Assembly: GCF_024323335.1 (NCBI RefSeq)
Contig: NC_066579.1
Location: 352,911,400-352,975,399 of the forward strand
DNA: 64,000 nucleotides
Source: Lathyrus oleraceus
Lineage: Eukaryota > Streptophyta > Magnoliopsida > Fabales > Fabaceae
Reading direction: 5' to 3'
In this document: positions 22,563-35,384 of the stretch, in pieces
Layout of the letters: every line of letters begins with the position of its first letter
Position numbering within the stretch: the first letter of the stretch is position 1
Position numbers and translations under genes: made by a program
The notes under the pieces: model-generated
The model's input: the letters and a program-made list of their open reading frames with translations, nothing else
The model's database searches: none
What the model was told of the DNA's origin: nothing

Positions 22563-23917
22563 TGTTAGAATAAGATTTGGTTCTGCATCTATACCTTGAG
22601 TTTGATGCTAACAATATTGTATTTGTGTGAGAACAATTTTGGTACCCTAATGGTTTGTTATTGTGTAGCTTTAACAACCAGTTCTGATTCTGAATATATG
22701 ATGAGCAACATCACCGTTTATGAACTATGTGTTCTAATTTCGCTTCTACGCAAGTTATTAGAAGTTCTAAAAGACGTCAATATTGATGCTACAATGTTCT
22801 TTCTAATTCTGAGCTATTTCACTTATCAAAAGCTTCTGAGGAGACGTTATATAGCTGCGGCAATGTTCTCTCAGTTCGTGCTTCTGGAGGAGACTCTGAT
22901 AACCAAACTTTTGAAGAATGGAAAGCTTCTGAAGTTGTGTTATGAAGCTGAAGATTCTGAAGGCCTCAAGCTAGATGGTTGAATTTATCAAGGTTCTTAC
23001 TGTGTATTCTGAAGACTCTGAAGATTCTGAAGATACTAAAGACCTCGAGCCAGACTACTGATGTTGTTAAGGTTTTGACCCAAGGTTCTAAAGTTTCTGA
23101 ATCCAGCTCTCTATTTCTTCATTTCATACTTCAATAACTTTCATCAAAAGCCAATGAATTTGAAGATAAGACCAAAATGGGAACGTGATCAAATAGTACA
23201 TGGTACAAAACGAATAACTTTTCCACTACCTGATTTCGTGGACAAGGACAGTACTATACATAACACCTGTCATTGCTTTTGTGGGCAAAAGGACGTACGC
23301 AGTATTATTCCTTTCGTATCCAACACTGGACAACCGCTTAAATGAGATTTCCCCATTTTGCCCTCCAACGGCCCTATGCTCATGCTATATAAGTAAGACT
23401 TGGAGACTTGAAGAAAAACCTACCTATTACGCAAATATTTTTGACAAGTTATTTTCTTTGTGAAAAGCTATCATTCTTTTGTATACAATTTTTATTTAAG
23501 TGTTTGTTATTCATTTATGTAAAATATGTTTGTGTAGAAGCATCTTGTAACACATAAAATATTATTCAAACTCTTTGTTTGATTCCTTAAGGAGGTTATC
23601 CTTAAGAAGACAAAGAAGGTTGTTCTTTGTGAGTCCTTAAGGAGACTAAGGTTTAGTTGGATCATTGAGAAGACAAAGAAGGTTATTATTTGTGTTTGTT
23701 GTAATCTATTGATTATAGTGTATTAAGTCCTTGTGTATAAGGCAAAGTCACCTTGGCGGGTGGACTGGATTAGCTTTGAGTCAAGCTAACCAAGATAAAA
23801 ATACTTGTGTTTTTATCTCTTTGTTATTAACTTGTTAGTGGTGTTTTTTTTTTGGAAAAAGCTTTTGCTTGTAAAACCCAATTCAAACCCCCCTTTCTTG
23901 TGTTTTTTACACCTTCA
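22563..23917 (+). repeat. 5' LTR of copia C (1355 bp)
   Basis: Starts TGTTAGAATAAG exactly where Ogre B coding similarity stops and ends ACACCTTCA next to the PBS. The flanking bases 22558-22562 are ACCGC (one half of the expected duplication). U3 has repeated TCTGAAGA/TTCTGAAG motifs (22900-23040). Small frames inside are not genes. Confidence 0.88.
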
Positions 23918-23919
23918 AT

Positions 23920-23931
23920 TGGTATCTGAGG
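23920..23931 (+). promoter_or_regulatory. Primer binding site of copia C
   Basis: TGGTATCTGAGG, a one- or two-base variant of TGGTATCAGAGC, the site complementary to initiator methionine tRNA used by most plant copia elements. It lies two bases after the LTR end. Confidence 0.85.
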
Positions 23932-24004
23932 CTGGTTCTGATTGTGATAAAAGTTTTATCAACACCTCATAGTGTTCAGTACTGATCCAGTTGTGTGACA
24001 AACA

Positions 24005-25360
24005 ATGGTTGTTGCTAACGTTGCTCATAATAATGATAAAGATCATTATAGTGCAAAACCACCTATTTTTGATGGTGAGAAATTTGACTACTGGAAAGAC
24101 ATAATAAAAAGCTTCTTTCTTGGTTACGATGTTGATCTATGGGATCTCGTAGTCGATGGCTATGTTCACCAAGTAAATGTTGAAGGAAATACTTTAGTAA
24201 GAAATGCTATGTCTGATCAACAGAAGAAAGACTTCAAAAATCATCATAAGGCCAGAACCATATTGCTTAATGCTATCTCTTATACGGAGTATAAGAAGAG
24301 AACAAATAGGGATTCTGCCAAATCCATCTTTGACTCTCTGAGAATGACTCATTAGGGAAATGCTCAAGTAAATGAGACAAAGGCCTTGGCCTAAATCTAG
24401 AAAGATGATGCTTTCAAAATGGAAGATGATGAAAATTTTGAGACTATGTTCTCAAGGTTTCAGATGTTTGTCGCAGGCAAAGGATCTCAACAGAATCAGT
24501 TTTGAAGACCTTGTTAGTTCTTTAAGAAGTCATGAGATTGAGTTAGAAGAAGATGAACCTCATAAGCGAGGAAAATCAGTTGCTTTAAAATCCAAGCCTG
24601 AGAAGACAAGAGCCTATCAAGCTGGAGAAAAGGAGGCAGGCCATTACAAAAATGACTGTCCCAAGCTGAAGAAGGACATAAGGCCCAAAAAGAACTTCTC
24701 CAAAGTAAAAAAGGGACTGATGGCTACCTAGGATGACTCAGAATCTGAAGAAGAAGATTATGACGAAGAAAAAGCCAACGTTGCACTGATGGCAGCCACA
24801 GAGGATCCCACAAGCTTTGAAGAACCAAAAGACAAAGTATTATCAGAATCAGAATCAGACTCCGCTTCTGAAGAGGTATTTTCTAACCTATCTTATTCTG
24901 ATATTGAATCATGTCTTTCTGAAATGTTGGAAAAGTACCAAAGTCTTCAGAGTAAATACAAGGACCTTAAACAAGTCCAAGAAAATACTTTTGAAACTCA
25001 GAAAGAGCTTGTGAAAGATATCTCCTCTTGAAATGAAAAAGTATTTTCTTTATAAAGTATTAACTTTGCTTTGAAAAGCAAAGTTTCAAAATTGGAGGAG
25101 GAAATAATTTCAGAAGCATCTGGTACTGACTGTGTCATCAGATATGATAGAGCATTTCAGTACTTTTTGGCTAAAAGCATAGATAGAAGCAAAATGTCTT
25201 CCTTGATCTATGGAGTTAGCAGAAATGCCAGGAAAGGTTTAGGTTGTATAAAATCTATAAAACCTGACGAAAGTCAGAAGGTCAAACCAAAACCTCTCCA
25301 TGTGCATTTCATCCATGCTAGCATTGAGTTTGATACTTCTGCACAGACACAGAAGCATAT
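24005..25360 (+). pseudogene. gag: Copia C gag remnant
   Basis: Begins MVVANVAHNNDKDHYSAK. The first 116 residues are open (PPIFDGEKFDYWKD, LWDLVVDGY, HHKARTILLNAIS), then stops and frameshifts follow. Later frames give SLRSHEIELEEDEP and a truncated zinc knuckle (EAGHYKNDCPK, whose first cysteines are gone), then acidic/serine-rich and coiled-coil segments. Athila D interrupts it at 25361. Frames at 24372-25370 are pieces of the same gene. Confidence 0.88.
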
Positions 25361-25961
25361 TGATCGATAAATTAGCAATTGTACTAATCTACCAATGTAG
25401 TAATAAAAAGGGAAAATCCACAGTATCGATCTCAAGGGCTATTTGACGATACAGAGTTCGAGATTTATCTACTAGTCCTATAGGGTATCCCTAGTCCTAG
25501 GTAATATCTACTATAAAATAATCTCAAGAAAGGAATTAACAATGGAGGTCCAACCTAATCATCAACCGTAAGTCAAATCCGTTAGTTTACAAAGCAAGCA
25601 TTAAGAAAAGCAAGAGAATAAATTAATTATGGAAACCAACATTGTTATTGCAAATATAAAATCATAGTTATTCCAGATTCAAATCAGGGACATCCCCTAG
25701 TATTGGGGGGTTTATCTACTCATAATATTCAATAAAAACAAAATACAAAATTTAGACATTACAGATACTAAGATGAAATTGAATCTTCAATCGCTTCCGT
25801 TCATGAAAATCGGCATTCCACCAAAGCTTTCGTGTTCTTCACTATTTCCCTATGTATTTTTGCAGTTCAAAATGAAGTCCCCTCAAATGTGATAGTAATC
25901 TCCTTTAAATAGAGAAATTCCCCTTTTTCAGATTCCCCTAGTCAATCAAATGTTTCTGGAC
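25361..25961 (-). repeat. Athila D 3' LTR, distal part
   Basis: TGATCGATAAATTAGC at 25361 corresponds to the same sequence at 35385. Compared with the 5' LTR it lacks about 320 bp (equivalent to 35490-35810). It stops abruptly at ...TTTCTGGAC (25961), where the Ogre fragment begins. Confidence 0.85.
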
Positions 25962-25964
25962 TAC

Positions 25965-25982
25965 TCCCTAACAGAGTCGCCA
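25965..25982 (-). promoter_or_regulatory. Primer binding site of the truncated Ogre
   Basis: TGGCGACTCTGTTAGGGA on the minus strand, complementary to the same tRNA end as in Ogre A. A second copy of its core, TGGCGACTCT, lies inside the LTR at 26043-26052. Confidence 0.85.
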
Positions 25983-26189
25983 CTTTTCTATAGCGGTAAA
26001 TTTTTTGAGATTAAGCTATTGATTAACTTAACTCGCAAAGCAAGAGTCGCCACCACGCTTTTATTGTTTTCAAAGGAAAATAGAAAAAGTACGAACAAAA
26101 CCCAAAGAAGTTTTAAAATAAAACTAGTAAAAAGAGAACAAGGGTCTGGGGGTAATTATGCAAAGGGAAGGTATTAGCACCCTAAACAT

Positions 26190-26205
26190 CCATGGTACTC
26201 CATGG
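26190..26205 (-). promoter_or_regulatory. AGTA-loop hairpin in the truncated Ogre LTR
   Basis: Minus strand CCATGG-AGTA-CCATGG, about 200 bp before the LTR 3' end, followed by GGGTGCTAATACCTTCCC as in A. Confidence 0.75.
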
Positions 26206-27643
26206 GAACCTCTTTGAAAATATGCATATTTTAGCTTGAAAAAGGTGTTATTTATTAAAAGATTGGAGAGATGAGAAAATAAGCCTTTTTATTATGATTT
26301 GGTGTTTGCGAAGACTTTTAAAGTATACGTACCAACAAAGTGAAATGGAGGATCAAAACCTCGTAGTTCGTGGTAAAAATAACAAAAGGAGTTTGTTTTG
26401 ATTCATTTTTATGGGAAAGACATTTTGTAATTTTTAGGAGAATACTCAACTAGTCACCCACAAGTATGTGAACTTTGCATCATCATAAGAAGGCCTCCAA
26501 CTTGGATAAAGATCAACAAGTATGCCACTAGCTCCCATAGATGAAAAAGAATCATTATCAATACTATGGAGATAGGAGAATCATAACTCAACTATGGAAA
26601 TGACTCATGTATAATGCCTTGAGAAATTTTTAAAAAAGAAGAAGTACACAAGGGTACAAAATGGTTTGAATGAGCTAGCACAATTTTTAAGTCTTTTGAA
26701 ATTAGTCTAAACATGCTTAAGATAGATTAACATTTATTAAGAAAATGTTTGAAAATCACTTGACAAAAGTCAAGGTTTATTGAGAAAGTGGTTCAAGGTA
26801 AAACAAGAAGTTTTTGAAAAAGAGAGAAGATTTTGAAAATTAAAGAAGGGGGAAGGAGAAGAAGAGACTATCCGAAAGAAGTAAAGTAAAATCTAAAGAA
26901 GAAAGATTTAAGCAAGAGATATCAAGCTTTATGACATAAGTCAAGCAAGAATTCTCTCCTTTGGATTAAGCCTCAAACAAGCAAAATAAGCAAATAGTAA
27001 TCCATGTGTCAGATGAAACCAGAGTAATCAAGCCAAGTCTTCACAGAGAAATCTAAAGTCAATGGTATCAGATGAATTCCAGGGTCTCAAGTCACAAGTC
27101 CCAAAACAAAGGTCATGGTCCTAATTCTAAATCTATAACTCCACAAAGATGCCAAGGATAGTGATCACAAATCCATGAATTAGGAATAACAAACTTCCTT
27201 TTTTAGGTTTTTTGTTAGTGTCTTCTTTACAATATTATCAAAATAAAGATCCAAATGGTCAAAGAACAAAATAATATAATCACACAACAATATGATATGA
27301 AATGCTAAGCATAAAATATAAAGTAGATGACATAAAAAATAAAGGCATAAAGGTAAATGACATTTACGTAAAAGTTAATACAAGTAAATTATTAGTAAAT
27401 GATGTTAGTAATCAAAGATGAAAAGAAGTTTTGGTCACTTTTAGGAGAATACTCAACTATCCACTCACAAGCATGAAAATATGAACCTTATACATCATTT
27501 ATAAGAAGGGCTTCAAATTGGATAAAATCAACAAGTATGCCACTATCTCTCACAAATGGAAAAGGAGAAAAAAATTCACACAATACCATGAGGAACAGGA
27601 GACTTACAATCTCACTTATAAAAATGTCACTGCCTTTGGGACA

Positions 27644-27689
27644 AATTTAGCGCTATGTTATGCAATCGTAATTGGACTTATGTAGAAGT
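27644..27689 (-). promoter_or_regulatory. Conserved 46-bp Ogre LTR block (truncated Ogre)
   Basis: On the minus strand it differs from the F copy (55255-55300) at two of 46 positions. It lies about 1.65 kb before the LTR 3' end. Confidence 0.7.
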
Positions 27690-30640
27690 CACAACTATCT
27701 GAGGTCGGTTAATACTAATGTTTGTGTTAATACATGCTAGAGAAATATTATGTAAATCATCCTCCTAAAGCTATATCACATAAGAAAAGAAAATGAAAGG
27801 AGATGATCAAACACAAAGGCTATGAGGATGGTCCATTACTTCAATCCACATTTCATGATACTTAGGAAAAACTTATGCATCAATCCAAAATACCTCAAAT
27901 GATTCATGATCACTTAGAAGGTAGATTTGAAATGATGAAAGTTCATCAAGCATCAATTCACACATCATGAATAAGATGGACACAATCCATCCAATTGATC
28001 AAAAGAAAAGAAAGGGATGAAGATGAAAGGGGACAAGAGAGGTCACACTCAAATTGAGTCACAAATTTGATCAAGTAATCATCAAAATCAATCATCCATT
28101 TTGGTGGATTAGGGTTTTCACCCCATCAACACCCAAGATCCATTGAGTTTGATGAGACTTAAAGTCAAAATCATCATGATCCAAGACCAACAGAAATTCA
28201 CAAGATCAAACAAATTTAAAATGTAGTAAAATGAATTAAAAATGCATAAAGGTATTTTTAAATAATTTTAAAAATGAAAATAAAATGGAAAATCCACAAA
28301 GTCCTTCAAAACACCAAATAAATGGCCAAGTAAATTATGGAAGGTTGAAAATAAAATGAGAAACATACAATAAAATTTTCAGAATTAAAAAATGCACAAA
28401 AGTGTTTTTAAACCAATTAGAACAAAGGAGAAAATAGAAAATTCATAAAAAAAAATAGAAAACCAATGAAATAAAATGTGAAAAAATAAAAATCAGATGA
28501 AGAGAAATAAAAGAGAACTTTTTAGAAATTATTTTGGGATTTTTTGGATAAAAATGAAATTACTAATAATTTTTAAAGAAAAAGAAATTTAAAATAATAA
28601 AAGAAAAATAATTAAAATCATAAAAAACCAGGAGCGTTGGATCACGCCTCATTAATTGACGTGGCAGATCCAAGACTCCAAATGATGAGAAACACGATAG
28701 AACACGCTGCAAGCCGAACACAAGATCCAGTTTGAATTTAACCAATCAAAACATTTCAAAATGCCAACGTGTCTGGTCCAAACTCAGACCACTTGAGAAA
28801 TACTCCGATCATCTTCTCCGGTGAGCTCTCACCGGAGTTTCATCGTTTGGTAACTTTACGACATGAGACCACCACCATTATGATCCTCTTCTCGTCCCAA
28901 ATTCAACCTTATGCTTCAAATTCATTTATGTGAACTGAACAAAGGGAATTTCAAAGAAGTTTCAGAAACAAGAAAAACACGAAAATTAAAATCAAATGAT
29001 GAACATGGTCAATCAACACCAGATAAGTTAGGGGAAAGCATCAGAGAGTGAAGGACTACATTGTGGTAATTTGTTTGAGTTTAAATGATGCTCAGAACTA
29101 CCTTGTCCAGATGGTGATCAGAAGTTGATGAAGCTCGATCTGGTTAGAACATTTCATAAGGTCTCAGATCTTCGGAATTGTTGCAAAAGCTTTAGAGGAT
29201 GCCGATGGAGCTAATAGAATCAAGAAAATAGATTGAAACATGCTGAAACTCAAAACACGATAGTTGAGTTTTCTGGAAAAATTTCAAGTTGCAGCAGGGG
29301 TTTCTTGGATCTCAAAAGCTTGTAAATGAAAGAAAAAGCTTCCTCTATTTATAGGCAATGTAATTGGATCAAAATACGTGTGGGATAATGCTGAATTCGT
29401 GCAAAATGAATTTGATCCAAGTGTGTGAAAAATGTGACTTGAAACTCCTCAAAACTTAGCCAAATGATGCATTTTTAGTGTCAATTAACTTCTAGAGGTT
29501 TGATTAAACATGTTTAGGACCAAAACTCTTGCTAATTTGGTTTGAAATTGAGTTTAGTCATGATCAAATTTCGGGCAATGGTGATTTCTTCAGTTTCGAG
29601 TCACCATGTTCAACTCAACGGGGCATCCTACTCAAGAGGCTTTTTGCTCCCATTCTTTTTGCAATGTGTTAGCATTATGGCTAAGATTACAATGAGCCAA
29701 GAAAGGTTACATTTGGATGCTTGAGCACAAAGTTATGGTGTGTTGAAGTTGGCATAAAATACTGATTCCATAACTTAGAAAAATTTGAGTGTTCCATGGC
29801 TGAGAATGACCTATAATACCCTAAAAACTTCCATGGCTTTCCAAGCATATTTTGACCTTGGTCCTTGTAGAATACTTGTAGATAGCATCACAAATGATAT
29901 TGTGCAAGAAGAATCAACTTCATATGTTGAAAATTGAAGAAGTTATGATCTTTGAAAGTTGGCAGAAAGTCATTTGAAAATAAGTCAAATTTCACTAAGT
30001 CCACAAATGACCTATAATGTCTCCAAACATTTGATGATACTCTAAGCATAATTGGATCTTATTATGTAAAGAGACATTGTAGAGAATGTTGAGAAGAGTC
30101 ATATTCAAAAAGGGGCATTCAAAAATGTTGAAAATTTAAGGAGTTGTGGTCCTTGGAACTTTGACCTTAAAATGTTGACTTTTAGTTCAAACCCTTTGGA
30201 ACAAGCTTGTGCACTTGAACTTTCCTTGCACTTTAAAGCACATGGGTGATCATATGAACTCAAAATAAGGTGTCCTTGATGGTATCTTGATTAAAAAATT
30301 TCAAAGCTTGAATTTACTTGTTGAAGAAGGCATGGAAATAAACACATGAACCTTTGACTTTCTTGAGAGGCCAGCCATCAAACTTTGAGATGCTCTTGAC
30401 TTGAGAAGTCCTACCTTGCACAATAAATTTAAGATAAAAAATACACATTTTGGTATTTTGATTAGGGATTAGATAAGCAATAAATCAAATAAACACAAAG
30501 GTAAATAAAGAGGTGCTTGGTGTTCCCTGCAAGAAGCAAACCCAAAGATAAATAGGGGAAAGGTCAATATATGACCTTGATTGTATGCAAAGGATGCAAA
30601 TGAGATGTGGTATATTAGGGTTTAAAATTAGGGTATGACA

Positions 30641-31250
30641 CGTAACATGTGCTAAGGGTGGCCGTAGCAAGCCACTGTACCTGGCTTGTCAATTCAAATT
30701 GGAGGTTTTTATCTGCTGTGGCTAGTAGCAGGTGCTACGTGTGGCCGTAACAGGTCACTGGTCCTGGGGGTTATGTCTGCTATGGCCCGTAGCAGGTGCT
30801 ACGGGTGGCCGTAGCAGGCTACTATTTCTTGTGGATTTTGACTTTTGTTCTAGACCTCTCTGCTACGACCCATAATAGGTGCTACGGGTGGCCGTAGCAG
30901 GCCACTGTTTCTTGTGGATTTTGGCTTTTGTTCCAGACCTCTCTACTACGACCCATAGCAGGTGCCAAGGTGGTCGTAGCAAGCCTATTGGAGCGCGGGA
31001 AAACTTCTCCGATTTACAACGATCCTCCTTGGTTTCTGCATCTGATCGTACTTGAAATCTGTTTGAACTTGAAAACAGTAAAAACACACAACCTAAGCAT
31101 AAAATGCGGAAAATTGAAATAAATTGATGAAAAATAATGAAACGATTAAATGACATTAACGGTAAAAGAAGGTGTAAAAACCACTTAAACTATATTAAAA
31201 ATGAAAATAACTCTCCTACTTTCACATATTAAAATGATGATAACTATATC
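30641..31250 (-). repeat. Athila D 3' LTR, proximal part with palindrome units
   Basis: Continuation of the D 3' LTR after the Ogre fragment. From 30650 to 30985 it holds about five diverged copies of a palindromic unit of the form TGCTACGG-C-CCGTAGCA, GG, TGCTACG-GGTGGC-CGTAGCA. It ends near 31250 beside the purine-rich sense sequence CTAAGTTTGGG, the likely polypurine tract. Confidence 0.83.
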
Positions 31251-31571
31251 CCAAACTTAGCTTGTTGCTTGTCCTCAAGAAACTTTAAGTGAAAAGACTC
31301 ATGTCACTCTCAAATGAAATAAAATCTTTTCGTGTACCATCATACCTCTAAGAATTTCTATGACTCTCATTTGTTGATACCTTTGGTTTTGCTTGATTAT
31401 CGAGGTCGATTGATTGACCACACCTTCACTTGAAAGTACTACTGCACCTGTCAACTCAATTCACACTCTCACCAAATCTCTCGGGTGTTAATGTATTTTA
31501 CAATCAAAATTCATAGTATGCAATACCATACAATAGGCTTGAATAAATTCTCTTTTGATGTCAAGGTGCAC

Positions 31572-31612
<41 letters not shown>

Positions 31613-32590
31613 TTTGAGGTCTCTATGGTTGTAATGGGGCTAGGGCTAAGGTATGATAATTTTGGAAAAGTAGGCTAAGGTTCAGAGTCAATATGATCGT
31701 TATCTTCACTATGCTCATTCGGATGGATTAATTGTTATCGAGGATTCAACTTTTGGAATTGTCTTTATTTTCTATATTCGCTAACTTCTCCTTCTTTCAA
31801 GTGCCCTGATGATTATTTTTCTATTATTCATTTCAATTTGATTTTTCAAATTTTCATCTTTTCTTTTCTTTTTCTTCTTTTTTTTTTCAATCATCAGGTG
31901 CCCTCATTTGTACTAAGCACAACTGCCCTAAACTTAAAGGTTATAATCCCAACAGCAACTCCAAACATAGAATGAACATATATATGATAACTCATAAAAA
32001 TACTCTGAACATGGCGGGGAAGTGTTTGGGCCATGGGTTAATATGTTTTGGTTTTAAAAAAAACAAACGGGTAAAGGCTTAAATGGGGTTAACAATGGAT
32101 AATAATAAAAAGGATGGCTAGAAATGCTCAGGGGTTAAAAAAATGTGCCTCAGTGTGTGTAATAATGCAACCGAAATTAGAAAAGAACGTATGCAAGTAC
32201 TGAATGATAAAGACATACCTGAATGTTTTCTTATGATGTACATTATGTTTGGATTTTTCCGCTCTCACCATGTTGAGTAGAGCTGACAACCTCCACAATA
32301 CCTCTTGCTCGATGTGTCTTCTCAATCAGTTATGGTAAACCTGCTCAACGATTAGTCCAACTCAATGGAACCAATCAAATCATTTAGAAGTATATAAATT
32401 TTTTTGGGCGACTTAACATGGGAAAAGGACACACATGCCTTCAGTTTGGGTACTTTTCGCACAACTATTAAAGCTACAATTATCACATTTCTAGATGAAA
32501 GTAAACAACCGGAAATAAACCAACTTAAAGCAAAAAAAAACTCATAAATTAATATAAAATTAAACTATAACATAAAAATTACGAATACTT
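31251..32590 (-). other. Athila D 3' UTR
   Basis: Non-coding, recognisably homologous to the E 3' UTR (shared segments near 31610-31660/40555-40600 and 31995-32100/40920-41040). It contains a (CA)n microsatellite at 31572-31610 and a T-rich stretch at 31850-31890. No env-like ORF was seen. Confidence 0.7.
31572..31610. repeat. (CA)n microsatellite
   Basis: About 19 CA repeats in the D 3' UTR. The related E element has only a short irregular version near 40540. Confidence 0.9.
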
Positions 32591-32592
32591 TC

Positions 32593-32610
32593 CTTGGGTT
32601 GCCTCCTAAG
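32593..32610 (-). promoter_or_regulatory. Post-coding hairpin of Athila D
   Basis: Minus strand CTTAGG-AGGCAA-CCCAAG: a 6-bp stem (one wobble pair) with loop AGGCAA. The equivalent in E is CATGGG-AGGCAA-CCCATG at 43472-43489. Confidence 0.7.
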
Positions 32611-32765
32611 CAGCGCTCATTTATCGTCACTGGCTTGACGCCTCATTCCCCATGTTATGGGGGATACTTTAGCTTCCACACCTTGTTGCACTTGTTTTCC
32701 ACAACTGAGAAACCGCCTTTTTTCGAGGTAAAGTCCTTTCCAACTTCCATATCCTTACCTTGATT

Positions 32766-33600
32766 TCACTTTCTCTTCTTTATCATGGCTTTTGGAATGG
32801 AAATAGGAGTTTTTCCTCTCGGGGTTGCTAATGGAGGTGGGATAAGTTGAGATGACCTCCTTGAGACTTTTTCTGATGTTGGCATGTCACTTTGGCCTTT
32901 CACATCTGTCCTGATCATGCCTACTTGATAATGATGTTCTTTTTCCACCTCTAGCTTACTATTTTCAAGAACATTCAAGGTTATTTCATCATCATAAAAT
33001 TTTAAAGTTAGTGTACCCTTGTCTATGTCGAAATTGGATCGACTTGTCCGCATGAATGGTCGACCAAGAATGATAGGTGTCTATTCATCCTTAGGTATGT
33101 CTATGATCACAAAATCAATAGGAAAAGTAAATTTCTATATTATCACAAGTACATCTTTCGCTATCCCATATGCATTATTTATGGAGTGATATACAAACTT
33201 CAAATTTATCCTTGTATCAGTGACATTTCCAATACCAAGCCTTTGGTAGATTGACAATGGCATCAGACTCACACTAGCTCCAGAGTCAATTGGTACCTTC
33301 TTGAAAGTTCTATTTTTTATAGTGCATGAGACTGTGACCGCTCCAGGATCCTTCTGCTTGTTTGGGATTCTCCTACCTGTTAATATTGCACTACACTTTT
33401 CATTCAAGGCTACCGACCCCTCTCCTATTGGTCTTTTTTCAGCGATTACCTCTTTCATGAATTTTTTGTACATGGACATTTGCTCGAGTGCTTCAAAGAA
33501 AGGCATATTGATCTCTAAATTTTTGAATATTGTGAATAATTTCTCAATGTCTTTTCTCTTTTGTATCCTTCTTTGTCACTCTATGAGGATAAGGTAACTT
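32766..33600 (-). pseudogene. pro: Athila D protease region, frameshifted
   Basis: The frame 33506-33135 contains VPIDSGASVSLMPLS, the aspartic protease centre, preceded by a gag-type block (MPFFEALEQMSMYKKFM). After a stop, the frame 33053-32766 gives MRTSRSNFDIDKGTLTLKF, the C-terminal part of the protease region. Downstream there is no RT; the next recognisable feature is the post-coding hairpin at 32593. The polyprotein of D therefore ends here. Confidence 0.82.
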
Positions 33601-33663
33601 AATCACCGGTTTAGTCTCTTTTTAATTTTTCTCTTTTGTTGGCTTTACTAGTGGTATAAGTTC

Positions 33664-35232
33664 TTATGGTTCTTTTTTATTCTCACTCACTTCCAGATCT
33701 ACCTCTATGACATGGTCATGATTTGTTGCCTTCTCTTCTTCATCTTTAGAAACTTTCTGACTTCTTGTTGTGACAGCATTAACATTCTCATGGTGTCTCA
33801 GATTTTGTACCGTTGCACTCGGAAGGGTGCCTTGAGCTTGATTTTTGAGTTGTTGTGCTATCTGACCCATTTGAACTTCAAGATTTTTGATAGAAGCAGT
33901 AATGCTCCTCTAATTATTTCTTGTTTCTTTTTGGAGATGGGAATTTTGAGCTGCCATATTTTCAATGGCAAGTTCATAATCGGCTTTTTTTGGTGCTTGT
34001 TATTGATACTACTGTTGTTGTGGAGGATACTATTGTTGTTGTTGTTGATATTGTTGTGGTTGGTTCTGATATTGAATGGGACTCTGCTTTTGAACATTCC
34101 CTTGGTGATCTTTCAAGGAGAAATTTGGATGATTATTCCAGCCTAGATTATAAGTGTTAGAATAAGGGTTATTCTGCTTCCGAAATTTTATCCCTTCAAT
34201 TTATTGTCGGTTGCAACACACTGTATGGCAAAATGAGGCCCCCCATAGATCTCACAATTAACAGCTTGAACAGGTTGAACTTGGGATACTTGTTGAGTAC
34301 CGATATTCATAGCCTTAAGTCTTCTCTCACTTCAGTAACAACTTGGTCTTCCAGCTTCACATCCTGATTGGCAAGTTTCAAATCAATCACACCCTCTAAT
34401 TTACTGACACTCCAGTCATATAACTCCAAATGTTCATTTGCAGCAATGGCTTCTATGATCTTCTTAATACCAATGGCTGTTGTAAAATTGGATGAGCCAC
34501 TGACAGCTGTATCAAAAAGTTATTTTGTCTTCATTCTGAGACCATTTACAAACATTTGCATCTGTTCGGTTTGATCCAAATTATGAATAGGACATGCAAC
34601 CAGTAACCTTTTGAATCTCTTGTAAGCATCACCCAGGGATTCCCCTTCCTTCTGCTTAAAATTCACAATATCATATCTTTTTCGAATATAAACAGAAGCA
34701 GTAAAATACTCATTCAGAAAAGTTGTTTCCATTTGTTCCCATATAGTAATACTTCTAGCTAATAATGAGTTAAACCATTCTTCGGCGTCTTTAGCTAGAG
34801 TGAACGGGAATATTCTTAATTTTATTGCTTCTTCAGTGTGCCCCTCAACCTTCAAAGTAGTGCTCATAGTAAGAAACCTTTGCAAATGTTTATTTGCATC
34901 TTCATTTATTTTTCCTGTAAAAGGCCTCTTTTCAAGTTGACGGATGGTTGTTGGGTGCAACTGAAAATTTGGAACATTCAATAGTTGATTCACTATAGTC
35001 AAACGTCCCAATGGGGCATCTGATCCTCCGTAAACCCCAAGAAGTCTTTTTTATGGTTCAACCATAATTGTATCTTCTCTCTCTTTGTCAGATTCTGTAT
35101 TTGAGTGCTCAGAAACTTCAATCTCAATCTTGCTTTCCTAGCTTGTCTAAGCTTAGCGTGCAAAGTTCTTTCTGGTTCTGCGTCAAAACTAAAATCAGCT
35201 GAGGGTTTTCCTCGCATGCAACAATTAGACAA
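33664..35232 (-). pseudogene. gag: Athila D gag remnant
   Basis: Starts MSNCCMRGKPSADFSFD at 35232, directly after a short leader. The gag core lies in frame 35011-34520 (LTIVNQLLNVPNF, FPFTLAKDAEEWFNSLLA, FKQKEGESLGDAYKRFKRLL, EQMQMFVNGL). A damaged zinc knuckle region and a glutamine/asparagine-rich linker follow (34330-33900), then the frame 33870-33664 with VQMGQIAQQLKN. Frameshifts occur near 35000 and 34510. Confidence 0.85.
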
Positions 35233-35360
35233 AGATTAGCAATAATAAAAATTGGTCACAAAAATAAAGGTAAAAACAAAAAACAAAAAATAAAAGTTTT
35301 AGCTGCAGAGCAGCAAAATCTTAATTGAAATATATCTATGAACTCTATTATCTTTAGCAG

Positions 35361-35378
35361 TCCCCGGCAACGACGCCA
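35361..35378 (-). promoter_or_regulatory. Primer binding site of Athila D
   Basis: Minus strand TGGCGTCGTTGCCGGGGA, six bases after the LTR end. It is complementary to the 3' end of plant tRNA-Asp with one mismatch; tRNA-Asp priming is usual for Athila. Confidence 0.88.
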
Positions 35379-35384
35379 AAAACT

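Larger units (their letters stand above)
25962..30640 (-). mobile_element. Truncated Ogre: 5' LTR plus PBS only, inside Athila D
   Basis: Minus-strand Ogre LTR starting TGTCATACCC at 30640 and ending ACCGCTATA at 25989, followed by GAAAAG, the PBS TGGCGACTCTGTTAGGGA (25965-25982) and three more bases before Athila sequence resumes. Because the PBS is present it is not a solo LTR. About 75-100 bp of the host Athila LTR is missing at the left junction, fitting one deletion that removed the Ogre interior, its 3' LTR and neighbouring Athila DNA. No coding sequence was seen in these 4.7 kb. Confidence 0.85.

Noticed and set aside
25962..30640. Solo LTR produced by LTR-LTR recombination
   Set aside because: A PBS and a few internal bases remain and flanking Athila DNA is missing, which a solo LTR would not show.
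31572..31610. (CA)n run as a regulatory element
   Set aside because: A simple microsatellite, poorly represented in the related element E.
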